Notes: generated by a model not told the origin, from the letters alone. Positions 9,116 to 18,012 are shown, numbered from the stretch's first letter. The stretch is 64,000 nucleotides of DNA from Teichococcus wenyumeiae (GCF_003696345.1 NZ_RFLX01000006.1:124001-188000), one strand, 5' to 3'. A program made the numbers and translations.

Positions 9116-10125
9116 GCCTTGTTCCTCTCGCCAAAGCGGTCCTGCCAACAGGGCTGCGCGTTGGGCCAAGGCAAAGTCGTGGCCGAGAAGACGGCACGGG
9201 CCACGGCGCGCGCCATCACCTGCGTCGCCGTATGGCCGAGCAGGGTCAGCGCCGCAACCGGGTCCCCCAACGGCACGGCACCCGTGGCGGTGGCGAAGAC
9301 GGTATCGCCATCCGTGGGCGCATGGGCGGGCAGGATGGCGCGGGCCAGCCCGTCATCCGCCATGATGGCCAGCCGCCGGGCCTGCGCCTTGGTCAGTGCC
9401 GCATCGGTGACCACCAGCCCGATGGTGGTGGCGGTGCCGGCGCTGCCCTTGAGGCGCGGCCGCAGATCCTCCGCCCCGAAGTGCTGCGGCAGGCCGAGGC
9501 CGCCGAATTCCGCGCCCTGTTCGAAAGGCGCGGCCCAGAAGCAGGGGCCTTCGCCCACCAGGGGCGAGCCGACCGCATTCACCGCTACGATGGCCGCCAC
9601 CCGGTGCCCCCGTGCCGTGACCCCACTGGCTGAGCCCAGACCGCCTTTGACGGTGGCGGTGGTGGCCCCGGTGCCGGCGCCGACGGAGCCGAGCGCGAAC
9701 TCCCCCGCCGCCGCTGCCCGCGCCGCCGCGTAGCCCAGGTCCCGGTAGGGGCTGAACCGCCCCCAGTCCTTGTTGCCGCCGTTCAGCAGGTCGAAGAGGA
9801 TGGCCTGGGGCGCCAGCGGGATGTTGATGCCGCCGAACCGGATGCCGCGCCCATCCTCCCGCAGCGCCGCCTGCACGCCGCCCGCCGCATCCAGCCCGAA
9901 GGTCGAGCCGCCGGAGAGCACGATGGCATCCACCCGCTCCACCGTCATCTCGGCGCGCAGCAGGTCGGTATCGCGCGTGCCGGGGGCGCCGCCGCCGATC
10001 TGCACCGCGGCCACCGCCGGCGCGTCGAACAGCACGGCGGTGACGCCGGAGCCCAGCGCCAGGTCGGTGGCATGCCCGACCCGGATGCCAGGAATGTCGG
10101 TCAGCAGGTTGAGTGTCTGGCTCAT
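9112..10125 (-). CDS. P1-family peptidase (DmpA / NylC type)
   Basis: 337-residue N-terminal-nucleophile hydrolase of the peptidase S58/P1 family (L-aminopeptidase D-esterase or 6-aminohexanoate oligomer hydrolase type). Visible motifs are GIRVGHATD, VLSGGSTFGLDAAGGV, GAGTGATTATVKGGLGSAS and the nucleophile region GTATTIGLVVTDAAL, where autoprocessing would expose a serine or threonine. No signal peptide is seen. The enzyme probably trims small peptides or amides, but the substrate is unknown. It heads a two-gene minus-strand operon with the DUF2891 protein and is divergent from the binding-protein gene at 10222. Confidence 0.9.
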   Translation of the reverse strand: MSQTLNLLTDIPGIRVGHATDLALGSGVTAVLFDAPAVAAVQIGGGAPGTRDTDLLRAEMTVERVDAIVLSGGSTFGLDAAGGVQAALREDGRGIRFGGINIPLAPQAILFDLLNGGNKDWGRFSPYRDLGYAAARAAAAGEFALGSVGAGTGATTATVKGGLGSASGVTARGHRVAAIVAVNAVGSPLVGEGPCFWAAPFEQGAEFGGLGLPQHFGAEDLRPRLKGSAGTATTIGLVVTDAALTKAQARRLAIMADDGLARAILPAHAPTDGDTVFATATGAVPLGDPVAALTLLGHTATQVMARAVARAVFSATTLPWPNAQPCWQDRFGERNKA

Positions 10126-10221
10126 GGCAAGGGATCATGCCGTCTGCCGCGGGCCCGGCCAAGGCTTGCCATCCGGCGAAACCGGCCTAGCCTGCCCCAC
10201 ACCGCGATGACGGAGACCACC

Positions 10222-11802
10222 ATGCGCTTTCCGCGCCGCTCGATCCTTGCCGCTTCCGCCACGCTGCTGGCCGCGCCGCGCCTGGCGCGTGCGCGGCGGG
10301 CCAGTACCCTGCGCTTCGTGCCGCAATCGGACTTGGCAGTTCTCGATCCGGTGCTGACGGCGGCCTATGTCACCCGTAACCACGCCATGATGGTCTTCGA
10401 CACGCTCTACGGCATGGACGCGGAGTTCCGCGTACGGCCGCAGATGGTGGAGGGCCATGTGGTCGAGGATGACGGCCGCCGCTGGACCCTGACGCTGCGC
10501 CCCGGGCTGCGCTGGCATGACGGCGCGCCCGTGCTGGCGCGGGATTGCGTGGCCAGCATCCGCCGCTGGGCGGCGCGGGACGCGCTGGGACAGTCGCTGA
10601 TGGAGGCGACGGAGGAACTCTCCGCGCCGGAGGATCGCCTCGTCCGCTTCCGGCTGAAGCGGCCCTTTCCGCTGCTGCCGGCCGCGCTGGGCAAGCCGGG
10701 CTCGCCCATCTGCGCCATGATGCCGGAGCGGCTGGCGCAGACCGACCCCTTCAAGCCGGTGGCCGAGATGGTCGGCAGCGGCCCCTTCCGCTTCAATGCG
10801 GGGGAGCGGCTGGCCGGCGCCCGCGTGGTCTATGACCGAAACCCGGATTACCTGCCGCGCGAGGATGCTTCCTCCTTCACCGCCGGCGCCAAGCGGGTGC
10901 ATTTCGACCGCGTGGAATGGCAGGTGCTGCCCGACCCGGCCACCGCCGCCGCCGCGCTGCGCAGTGGCGAGGTGGATTGGTGGGAAGCGCCGGGCTTCGA
11001 CCTGCTGCCGATGCTGGAACGCGGCGGCGAGGTGCGCACCACCCTGCCGGACCCCACCGGCTTCATTGGCATCATGCGGATGAACCACCTGCAGCCGCCC
11101 TTCAACAATCCGGCGCTGCGCCGCGCGGTGCTGCCGGCGCTGCGGCAGTCGGATTTCATGGCGGCCGTGGCGGGCAGCGACCCCGGCGGCTGGCGGGAGG
11201 GCATCGGCTTCTTCTGCCCCGGCACGCCCATGGCCAGCAATGCCGACATGGAGGCCCTGACGGCACCGCGAGACCTGGAGGCGGCGAAGCGCGCCGTGGC
11301 GGCCTCCGGCTACAAGGGGGAGCCCGCGGTGGTGCTCGCGCCTTCCGACTTCCCGAACCTGAAGGCGCTGGCCGACGTGGGCGCGGACCTGCTGCAGCGC
11401 ATCGGCATCAAGGTCGATTACCAGGCGATGGACTGGGGCTCGGCCATCCAGCGCATCGGCAAGATGGAGCCGGTGGAACAGGGGGGCTGGAGCGTCTACC
11501 ACACCTTCTGGTCCGGGCTGGACCAGCTGAACCCGGCGGTGAATGCCTCGCTGCGCGCCAATGGCCGCGCGGCTGGGCGCGGCTGGCCGGACAGCCCGGC
11601 GCTGGAAGCAATGCGGGAGCGTTGGCTGCAAGCGCCGGACGAGGCCAGCCAAGCCGCCATTGCCGTTGAGATGCAGCGGCAGGCCTTCCAGGACCTGCCC
11701 TATATCCCGCTGGGCCAGTTGCTCCAGCGCACCGCCTTCCGCCGGGATATCCAGGATATCCCGACGGGTTTCGCCGCTTTCTGGAGCGTGCGGCGCGGCT
11801 GA
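10222..11802 (+). CDS. Peptide/nickel-type ABC transporter substrate-binding protein (orphan)
   Basis: 526-residue family 5 solute-binding protein. The N-terminus (MRFPRRSILAASATLLAAP) is a twin-arginine signal ending near ARARR. Body motifs include the LDPVLTAAYVTRNH opening, LRPGLRWHDGAPVLARDCVA and the NNPALRRAVLPAL region typical of dipeptide-binding proteins. ATG 10222 is preceded by GGAG at six bases; ATG 10207 is an alternative. No permease or ATPase gene lies nearby. A paralog sits at 18013 with the same block order (FVP, PQMV, WHDG, ARDCVASI). The ligand is unknown. Confidence 0.88.
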   Translation: MRFPRRSILAASATLLAAPRLARARRASTLRFVPQSDLAVLDPVLTAAYVTRNHAMMVFDTLYGMDAEFRVRPQMVEGHVVEDDGRRWTLTLRPGLRWHDGAPVLARDCVASIRRWAARDALGQSLMEATEELSAPEDRLVRFRLKRPFPLLPAALGKPGSPICAMMPERLAQTDPFKPVAEMVGSGPFRFNAGERLAGARVVYDRNPDYLPREDASSFTAGAKRVHFDRVEWQVLPDPATAAAALRSGEVDWWEAPGFDLLPMLERGGEVRTTLPDPTGFIGIMRMNHLQPPFNNPALRRAVLPALRQSDFMAAVAGSDPGGWREGIGFFCPGTPMASNADMEALTAPRDLEAAKRAVAASGYKGEPAVVLAPSDFPNLKALADVGADLLQRIGIKVDYQAMDWGSAIQRIGKMEPVEQGGWSVYHTFWSGLDQLNPAVNASLRANGRAAGRGWPDSPALEAMRERWLQAPDEASQAAIAVEMQRQAFQDLPYIPLGQLLQRTAFRRDIQDIPTGFAAFWSVRRG

Positions 11803-11805
11803 GGC

Positions 11806-12798
11806 TTATTCCACGCGGATGCCGCCCGCGCGGATCACCTTGGACCAGCGGTCGTGTTCGGACTTCAGGAAGCTGGTGAACTCCGCGCGCGTTCCGGCGA
11901 CAATACGCCCGGCCTGCACTTCCTCCACGGCCTTGCGCACTTCCGGCACGGCGGCGACCTTGTTGAAGACCTCGTTGATGCGGTCGGCCAGCGCGGGGTC
12001 CATGTTCGGCGGGGCAACGACGCCATACCACACGGCGGCCTCGAAGCCCGGAATGGCATCGCGTGCCGAGGGCACGCCTGGCAGCTGGTCCGTCGTGTCG
12101 CCGCCCAGGGCGACCGCGCGCACCTGACCACCCTTGATCATCGGGAAGGCGGAGGCGAGGCTGGGGAAGGAGAATTGCGCATCGCCGCGCATCACCGCCG
12201 TCACCGCCTCGGAGCCGCTGCGATAGGGCACATGGACCATGCTGGTCTTGGTCTGCTGCTCCATCAGCGCCATGGCGAGATGGCTGATATTGCCGACGCC
12301 GGCGGAGGAATACACGAAGCCGTCCGGCTTGGCGCGCGCCGCGGCGATGATCTCGGCCAGCGTCTTCTCCTTCACGGAAGGATGCGCAATCATCACGGCA
12401 TGCAGGATGGCGCCCTGCATGATCGGCGTGAAGCCGGTCAGCGGCTCATAGGAGAGCTTGGGGTTCAGCTCCTTGCCGACGACATTGGCGCCGATATCGG
12501 CCATCATCAGCGTATAGCCATCGGCCGGCTGGGTATTGGTATAGGAACCCGCCACCATGCCGCCGGCACCGGAGCGGTTCTCCACCACCAACGTCTGGCC
12601 ATTGGCGAATTCTGAGAAGCGCTGCGCGAAGAGCCGCGCCAGCGTGTCCACCGCGCCGCCAGCGCCGAAGGGCACGACCATCTTCACGGGGCGGTCCGGC
12701 CAGGAAGCCGCCGGGGCCTGGCCCAGGGCCGGGGTCGCGAGCAGCCCGGCGGCAAGCCCGCCGAGACCTCGGCGGGTGAACTTCATTGTCTTTGTCAT
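11806..12798 (-). CDS. Bug-family tripartite tricarboxylate transporter substrate-binding protein
   Basis: 330-residue periplasmic binding protein of the Bug/TctC family. It has a twin-arginine signal (FTRRGLGGLAAG, cleavage after ALGQA) and the standard blocks WPDRPVKMVVPFGAGGAVD, VVENRSGAGGMVAG and VHVPYRSG. These proteins bind carboxylates such as citrate, glutamate or aromatic acids. A GAGGAAA ribosome site precedes the start. It is the promoter-distal gene of the minus-strand catabolic operon that runs from about 16724, so its ligand may be the pathway substrate. No TctA or TctB membrane genes are in the window. Confidence 0.9.
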   Translation of the reverse strand: MTKTMKFTRRGLGGLAAGLLATPALGQAPAASWPDRPVKMVVPFGAGGAVDTLARLFAQRFSEFANGQTLVVENRSGAGGMVAGSYTNTQPADGYTLMMADIGANVVGKELNPKLSYEPLTGFTPIMQGAILHAVMIAHPSVKEKTLAEIIAAARAKPDGFVYSSAGVGNISHLAMALMEQQTKTSMVHVPYRSGSEAVTAVMRGDAQFSFPSLASAFPMIKGGQVRAVALGGDTTDQLPGVPSARDAIPGFEAAVWYGVVAPPNMDPALADRINEVFNKVAAVPEVRKAVEEVQAGRIVAGTRAEFTSFLKSEHDRWSKVIRAGGIRVE

Positions 12799-12837
12799 GG
12801 CATTTCCTCAGGTGTAACCGAAATCAGCAGCGGAGAG

Positions 12838-13965
12838 TCAGAAGGCTTCCTCGTAGAGGCGCAGCGCATCTGCCTCGGTCAGCTCGACAGGATTGTTGAT
12901 CAGCAGGCGCTGCTGCTGCATCGCGTCGGCGGCCAGTTGCGGCAGGCTCTCCCGCGTCACCTGCAACTCATGCAGGCGCTTCGGCATGTCGCAGACCGCC
13001 ACGAGCCGCTCGATAGCCGCCAGGAAACCCTCGGCGGTCTGCGCTTCCGCACCGACGGAGGGCGCCAGGGCGGCATAGAGCGGCGCCGCGGCGCGCAGGT
13101 TGAAGCGCAGCACCGGCAGCAGCATCAGCGCGTTGGAAAGCCCGTGCGGCACGTGGTAGCGGCCGCCCAGCGGATAGGCGAGGGCATGCACCGCCGCCAC
13201 CGGCGCATTGGCGAAGGCCATGCCGGCGAGGCAGGAGCCCAGCAGCATCGCGCCGCGTGCCGCCACATCCTTGCCGTCCTTCATCACCACCGGAAGATTG
13301 GCCGAGAGCAGCGAGAGCGCCTGCTGCGCCAGCACGTCCGACAGTGGATTCTTCAGGCGCTTGCTGGTGAAAGCCTCGATGGCATGCACCATGGCATCCA
13401 CGCCCGTCGCGGCCGTGACGGCGGGCGGCAGGCCCAGCGTCAGGCTCGGGTCCAGCAGCGCCACATCCGGCAGCAGACGGCAGGACACGACGCCCTTCTT
13501 TTCCTCGGTCGGCGTGGTGACGATGGAGATCGGCGTCACCTCCGACCCTGTGCCGGCGGTGGTGGGTGCCAGCACCAGTGGCAGGCGCTGGCCCTTGGCC
13601 AGTTCCACGCCATAGATGGACGAGAGTTCGCAGGGCGAGCGCAGCAGATAGGCCACCAGCTTCGCCGTATCCATGGCGCTGCCGCCGCCGATGGCGAAGA
13701 CGCCATCGACGCCGGCCGCGCCCAGCTTGTCCACCGCGCCCAGGATGATCTGCTCCGGCGGGTCGGCCTGCACTTCGTCATAGATCGTGACGGCGAGGCC
13801 GGCCTGGCGCAGCTTCGCTTCCACCGGCGCCACCATGCCGGTGCGCACCAGCCCCGCATCGGTCACCAGTGCGACATGCCGCACGCCCAGTTCCGCCAGG
13901 ATGGCGGGCAGTTCGTCCAGCGCGCCGTCCCGCAGCACGATGCGCGGGGTGGTCGCGAAGTTCAT
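12838..13965 (-). CDS. Iron-containing alcohol dehydrogenase
   Basis: About 375 residues, group III Fe-dependent alcohol dehydrogenase, NAD(P)-linked. The nucleotide-binding GGGSAMDTAKL motif, the PTTAGTGSEVT block and the metal ligands in GVDAMVHAIEAFTS (D and H) and in AVHALAYPLGGRYHVPHG (two H) are all intact. ATG 13965 gives the usual MNF-type N-terminus; a GTG at 13974 has a better-spaced GGAG and may be the real start. It lies between the binding-protein gene and the lyase gene, so a 2-hydroxy or aldehyde intermediate of the same carboxylate pathway is a reasonable substrate. Confidence 0.9.
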   Translation of the reverse strand: MNFATTPRIVLRDGALDELPAILAELGVRHVALVTDAGLVRTGMVAPVEAKLRQAGLAVTIYDEVQADPPEQIILGAVDKLGAAGVDGVFAIGGGSAMDTAKLVAYLLRSPCELSSIYGVELAKGQRLPLVLAPTTAGTGSEVTPISIVTTPTEEKKGVVSCRLLPDVALLDPSLTLGLPPAVTAATGVDAMVHAIEAFTSKRLKNPLSDVLAQQALSLLSANLPVVMKDGKDVAARGAMLLGSCLAGMAFANAPVAAVHALAYPLGGRYHVPHGLSNALMLLPVLRFNLRAAAPLYAALAPSVGAEAQTAEGFLAAIERLVAVCDMPKRLHELQVTRESLPQLAADAMQQQRLLINNPVELTEADALRLYEEAF

Positions 13966-13981
13966 CGAGAGCACGGCGCGA

Positions 13982-14872
13982 TTACTCCGCCGCCTGCTTG
14001 GGCTCTTCGCGGGCCCAGCGCTTGTCGAAGTCCCAGACCTCCGGGAAGCCCATCAGCTCGTTCATCTTGCCGAAGTCGTAGATGACGTCCTTGTCGAGCC
14101 CGTTGGTGTCGCCTTCCTTCAGCAGATGCGCGTAGGAACGCTCCAGCGCCGCCGCCGCCGTCAGGAAACCCACCGCCGGATAGATGGCGATGTTGTAGCC
14201 GAAGGAGGCCAGCTTCTCGGCGGAGAGGATCGGGGTGCGGCCACCGCCATCGACGTTGTTGGCCAGCAGCGGCGCGTCGATCTCCTGGCCGATGCGCTTC
14301 ATCTCGTCCTCGGTCTCGGGGCTCTCGATGAAGACGATGTCGGCGCCGGCCTTCTGGTAGAGCTTGCCGCGGCGGATCGCCTCGTCCAGGCCCAGGCTGG
14401 TGCGGGCATCGGTGCGGGCGATGATCAGGAAATCCTCGCTCTTGCGCGCCTCGACGGCCACCTCGATTTTCAGCGCCATTTCCTCGGCCGGGATGACGCG
14501 GCGGCCAGGGGTATGGCCGCACTTCTTCGGCACTTCCTGGTCTTCGAGCTGGATGGCGGTGACGCCGGCGGCCTCATAGCCCATCACGGTGTGGCGCACG
14601 TTCAGCAGCCCGCCATAGCCGGTATCGGCATCGCAGATCACCGGGGTGCTGCAACCCTGGGCGAAGCGGCCCATGCGGCTGACCATGTCGGTGAAGGTGG
14701 CGATGCCGGCATCCGGCACGCCCAGATGCGAGGCCACCGTGCCGTAGCCCGTGGCATAGAGCGCGTTGAAGCCCATGCGGTCCGCCACGCGGGCGGAGAT
14801 CATGTCGAAGATGCCGGGGGCCACGATGAACTGCTTGGCGGCCAGCGCGGCCTTCAGGCGGGGATCTGCCAT
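13982..14872 (-). CDS. Isocitrate lyase/PEP mutase-family carboxylic acid lyase
   Basis: 296-residue beta-barrel enzyme of the PEP mutase/isocitrate lyase superfamily. The lyase signature KKCGH with its catalytic cysteine is at residues 116-120. The metal-binding DADTGYGG (81-88) and LEDQ (109-112) blocks are intact, so retro-aldol/Claisen cleavage of a 2-hydroxy dicarboxylate is expected. Family members include methylisocitrate lyase, 2,3-dimethylmalate lyase, citramalate lyase-like enzymes and oxaloacetate decarboxylase. GGAAGGA precedes the ATG at 14872. An open frame continues upstream to 15424 but overlaps leuD-like coding and is not used. The neighbouring hydratase genes suggest it cleaves the hydrated product. 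Confidence 0.9.
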   Translation of the reverse strand: MADPRLKAALAAKQFIVAPGIFDMISARVADRMGFNALYATGYGTVASHLGVPDAGIATFTDMVSRMGRFAQGCSTPVICDADTGYGGLLNVRHTVMGYEAAGVTAIQLEDQEVPKKCGHTPGRRVIPAEEMALKIEVAVEARKSEDFLIIARTDARTSLGLDEAIRRGKLYQKAGADIVFIESPETEDEMKRIGQEIDAPLLANNVDGGGRTPILSAEKLASFGYNIAIYPAVGFLTAAAALERSYAHLLKEGDTNGLDKDVIYDFGKMNELMGFPEVWDFDKRWAREEPKQAAE

Positions 14873-14904
14873 GTGTTCTGTTCCTTCCTTGAAGAATGTC
14901 TTGT

Positions 14905-15399
14905 TCAGGCGGCCAGGGCCGCGCGCACGCGCTGCACCAGCCCGCCAGCGGCCAGGATGGCATTCACCTCGTCGCCCAGCGGCGCGGCCTGCCAGCTTGC
15001 GGCGCCCTGCGTCACCGCCATGGTGCCGAGGTCGATGCGGGCTTCCTCGCCCTCGCGCAGCGCGGCGGCGGCCTCGGGGCAGAGGATGACGGGCAGGCCG
15101 AGATTGACGGCATTGCGGAAGAAGATCCGTGCCGCGCTCTGCGCCACGATGGCGGCGACGCCGGCCGCCTTCAGCGCGATCACCGCATGTTCGCGGGAGG
15201 AGCCGCAGCCGAAGTTGCGGCCCACCGCCAGGATGTCGCCCGGCTGCACGCGCCTGATGAAATCCGGGTCCAGGCCTTCCATGCAGTGACGGCCCAGCTC
15301 CTCCGGCTTGCGCAGCGCGAGGTAGCGGCCGGGCAGGATCACATCGGTGTTCACCTCGTCCCCGAAGCGGTGGACGCGGCCCTGGTAGGTCAGGCTCAT
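14905..15399 (-). CDS. Aconitase-family hydratase small subunit (LeuD-like)
   Basis: 164-residue swivel-domain subunit of the 3-isopropylmalate dehydratase / homoaconitase / dimethylmaleate hydratase group. The loop GRNFGCGSSREH (60-71) binds substrate carboxylates. The opening VHRFGDEVNTDVILPGRYL and PEELGRHCMEGLDP resemble the short archaeal and clostridial type rather than the longer proteobacterial biosynthetic LeuD of about 200 residues. It starts inside an ATGA overlap with the large-subunit gene. The catabolic context argues against leucine synthesis. Confidence 0.85.
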   Translation of the reverse strand: MSLTYQGRVHRFGDEVNTDVILPGRYLALRKPEELGRHCMEGLDPDFIRRVQPGDILAVGRNFGCGSSREHAVIALKAAGVAAIVAQSAARIFFRNAVNLGLPVILCPEAAAALREGEEARIDLGTMAVTQGAASWQAAPLGDEVNAILAAGGLVQRVRAALAA

Positions 15400-16724
15400 G
15401 CGGCGGGCTCCAGCATGCGGGCAACTTCGGCCGGCGGCACGATCTCGCCCATCACGGCGGCGGCGGCGGCGACCCAGGCATTGGACAGGAAGACCTGCGA
15501 ATCCGGGTGCCCCATGCGGCCACGGTAGTTGCGGTTGGTGGTGGCGATGGCGGTCTCGCCCGCCGCCAGGATGCCCATATGGCCGCCGAAGCAGGCGCCG
15601 CAGGTCGGCGTGGAGACGGCGGCACCGGCGGCGGCGAAGATCTCCAGCAGCCCTTCCGCCAGGGCCTCGCGCCAGATCTTCTGCGTCGCCGGCACCACCA
15701 CCATGCGCACGCCCTGCGCCACCTGGCGTCCGCGCAGGATCTCGGCCACCTGCCGCAGGTCCGTCATGGTGCCGTTGGAGCAGTTGCCGACATAGACCTG
15801 ATCGACCTTCTGGCCGCGCAGCGCCTCCACCGGCACGCCGGAGGCGGGCGAGGGGGGCTTGGCCACCATGGGGGTCAGGGCGGACAGGTCGATCTCGATG
15901 TGCTGGCGGTAGTGGGCATCGGCGTCGGCGGCCACCGGCGGCGCGGCGGGCACGCCGCGCTTGGCCATGTCGGCGATGGACTGCGCGTCGCCTTCGAAGA
16001 CGCACATGTCGGCGCCGCCCTCGACGGCCATGTTGGCCACCGCCATCCGCTCATCGATGCCGAGCGCGGCGACGCCAGGGCCGCCGAATTCCAGCGCCGC
16101 ATCCGCCGCGCCATCGGAGCCGATGCGGCGGATCAGCTCCAGGATCACGTCCTTGCCGGTGACAAAGGGGCCGGGCTTGCCGGTCAGCTCGACACGGATG
16201 CTGTCGGGCACCCGCATCCAGAGCTGCCCGGTGGCCAATGCGCCCGCCAGATCGGTGGAGCCGAAGCCGATGCCCAGCGCATTGAAGGCGCCGGCGGTGC
16301 AGGTATGGCTGTCGGCGCCGAAGACCACGGTGCCATGGCCCACCATGCCCAGCTCGGCCAGCAGGGTATGCTCGATGCCGCCACGGCCGGGCTCGTAGTA
16401 GTGCGGGATGCCGTGCTTGCGGGCAAAGTCCCGCGTCATGGCGATGGCGCCGGCGGCGGTGACGTCAGGGGCGGGGGCGAAGTGGTCGGCCACCAGCACG
16501 ATGCGCTGCGGGTCGAAGGGCCGGGGCGCGCCCATGGCATCGAACTGCTCGAAGGCGAGCGGGCCGGAGACATCGTTCAACAGCACGACATCGGGGCGGA
16601 TGGTGACGATGGCACCCGCCGGGGCCGCGCCGCCCACCGCATGGGCGGCCAGAATCTTCTGCGTGATGGTGCCATCCTTCATGGCGCCATCATGGCATGT
16701 CGCGGCATGGCCATTCCCCTCCAT
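15396..16724 (-). CDS. Aconitase-family hydratase large subunit (LeuC-like)
   Basis: 442-residue catalytic subunit carrying the [4Fe-4S] cluster through C315 (GNCSNGTM), C375 and C378 (TCGACFGG). VVFGADSHTCTAGAFNALGI and FGSTDLAGALATG are family blocks. Overall it resembles the homoaconitase/dimethylmaleate hydratase (DmdA) class more than leucine-pathway LeuC. ATG 16724 has GGAAAGAG five bases upstream; an internal ATG at 16682 matches the usual family N-terminus (MKDGTITQKI) but lacks a ribosome site. First gene of the operon that continues through LeuD-like, lyase, Fe-ADH and Bug genes, divergent from the LacI regulator. Confidence 0.85.
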   Translation of the reverse strand: MEGNGHAATCHDGAMKDGTITQKILAAHAVGGAAPAGAIVTIRPDVVLLNDVSGPLAFEQFDAMGAPRPFDPQRIVLVADHFAPAPDVTAAGAIAMTRDFARKHGIPHYYEPGRGGIEHTLLAELGMVGHGTVVFGADSHTCTAGAFNALGIGFGSTDLAGALATGQLWMRVPDSIRVELTGKPGPFVTGKDVILELIRRIGSDGAADAALEFGGPGVAALGIDERMAVANMAVEGGADMCVFEGDAQSIADMAKRGVPAAPPVAADADAHYRQHIEIDLSALTPMVAKPPSPASGVPVEALRGQKVDQVYVGNCSNGTMTDLRQVAEILRGRQVAQGVRMVVVPATQKIWREALAEGLLEIFAAAGAAVSTPTCGACFGGHMGILAAGETAIATTNRNYRGRMGHPDSQVFLSNAWVAAAAAVMGEIVPPAEVARMLEPAA

Positions 16725-16753
16725 TGTTGCTCTTTCCGGCCAAGCCGGAAGCC

Positions 16754-16784
16754 TTGTGCAATCGATAGCATAAACACCCGGGTG
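16754..16784. promoter_or_regulatory. Candidate LacI-family operator between the hydratase operon and its regulator
   Basis: A 20-bp imperfect palindrome centred on CG lies at 16754-16773 (TTGTGCAAT-CG-ATAGCATAA, 7 of 9 pairs). LacI-family proteins prefer such even palindromes with a central CG. Right after it, at 16775-16784, is a perfect 10-bp palindrome CACCCGGGTG. Both lie in the 145-bp divergent gap, 30-60 bp upstream of the hydratase start. Binding is inferred, not shown. Confidence 0.45.
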
Positions 16785-16869
16785 GTAAAGGGAAATTTGA
16801 ACGCAAACCTCCTAGCATACGGTAGGCCAGCGATTGCACGGGTCGGGCTCCGCTGATAACGCCAGTGGC

Positions 16870-17901
16870 ATGGAGGATCTGCCACATCCGGAACGGGCGA
16901 CGGTGGCCAGCCTGGCGCGCCGGGCCGGGGTTGCGACCTCCACCGTCTCGCGCGCCCTGAGAAACGACCCCCGCATCTCGCCGGAGGTCCGGGCCCGCAT
17001 CATCGCCCTCGCGGCCGAGGTCGGCTATACGCCCAATGCGCTGGCCCGCACCCTGGTCAGCGGCCGCAGCGGGCTGATCGGGCTGGTGCTGGGCCCGATG
17101 GACAACCCCTTCTATGCCGAGATGATGCAGCAGATCGTCAGCCAGGCCGCCGCGCGGGGCTGGCGGCTGCTGCTGCTGCATGCCGGCGCCGGCCCGATCG
17201 AGGACGCCACGGCGGCGGCCCTGCTGCAATATCGCGTGGACGGCTGCCTGATCACCTCGGCCGAGCTTTCTTCCCGCGCCGCCTCCGTCTGTGCCGAGAA
17301 CCGGGTGCCGCTGGTCATGGTCAACCGCGTGGCGCGGGAGCATGGCTCCGCCGTATCGTGCGACAATCTGGCGGCGGGCGAGACCCTGGCGGACCTGCTG
17401 ATGGAAGCCGGGTACCGGCGGCTGGCGGTGATCACCGGCAATCCCGGCACCTCCACGGGGCTGGAGCGTGCGGAAGGCTTCGTGCGGCGCGTGGTGGCCG
17501 CCGGGCTGCCGGCGCCCTTGCTGCTGCCGGGCGGCGCCTCCCATGCCGCCGGCTATGCGGCCGGGCAGGCCATGGCCGCCCTGCCGGCGGAGCAGCGCCC
17601 GGATGCCGTGATGGGCGTCAGCGATATCCTCGCCATGGGCGCGATGGATGCGCTGCGCGAGGCCGGGCTTTCGGTGCCGGGCGATGTCTCCGTGGTGGGC
17701 GTGGACGGCATCGCCGCCGCCGGGCGCGCGCCTTACCGGCTCACCACCGTGGCGCAGCCGCTGGAGGCCATGATCGCGCGTGGGCTGGATATGCTGCTGG
17801 CACGCATCGGTGGCACGCAGGTGCCGGAGGAAGTGGTGCTGCTGCGCGGCAGCCTGATCCGCCGTGCCTCCGCCCGGCTTGTCGCCCCCGGCCAGGACTG
17901 A
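16870..17901 (+). CDS. LacI-family transcriptional regulator
   Basis: 343 residues. The helix-turn-helix is at the N-terminus (ATVASLARRAGVATSTVSRA), followed by the hinge GYTPNALARTLVSGRSG and a periplasmic-binding-protein-like sensor domain (GLVLGPMDNPFYAEMM, ITGNPGTSTGLERAEGF, VSVVGVDGI). ATG 16870 gives a normal N-terminus. The gene is divergent from the hydratase/lyase operon and is the obvious candidate to control it. The effector is unknown, probably a pathway intermediate or sugar-like acid. Confidence 0.92.
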   Translation: MEDLPHPERATVASLARRAGVATSTVSRALRNDPRISPEVRARIIALAAEVGYTPNALARTLVSGRSGLIGLVLGPMDNPFYAEMMQQIVSQAAARGWRLLLLHAGAGPIEDATAAALLQYRVDGCLITSAELSSRAASVCAENRVPLVMVNRVAREHGSAVSCDNLAAGETLADLLMEAGYRRLAVITGNPGTSTGLERAEGFVRRVVAAGLPAPLLLPGGASHAAGYAAGQAMAALPAEQRPDAVMGVSDILAMGAMDALREAGLSVPGDVSVVGVDGIAAAGRAPYRLTTVAQPLEAMIARGLDMLLARIGGTQVPEEVVLLRGSLIRRASARLVAPGQD

Positions 17902-18012
17902 GGGCGCCAGCACCCGCGCCGCCTCGGCGGGGTGCAAGCATTGCTGAAGCGTGACATGCTCCGCCCTTGAAGGGACACACCGTCCAGCTTCGTGCCGAAG
18001 AGGAGTTCCGCC

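Noticed and set aside
13982-15424. A fusion of the isocitrate lyase-family protein with an N-terminal extension of about 185 residues
   Set aside because: The extra part lies antiparallel in frame within leuD-like coding, has no domain, and a good ribosome site precedes the internal ATG at 14872.
15396-16724. Annotation of the large and small subunits as leucine-pathway leuC and leuD
   Set aside because: No other leucine gene is nearby, the small subunit is of the short type, and the neighbours are a lyase, a dehydrogenase and a carboxylate-binding protein.
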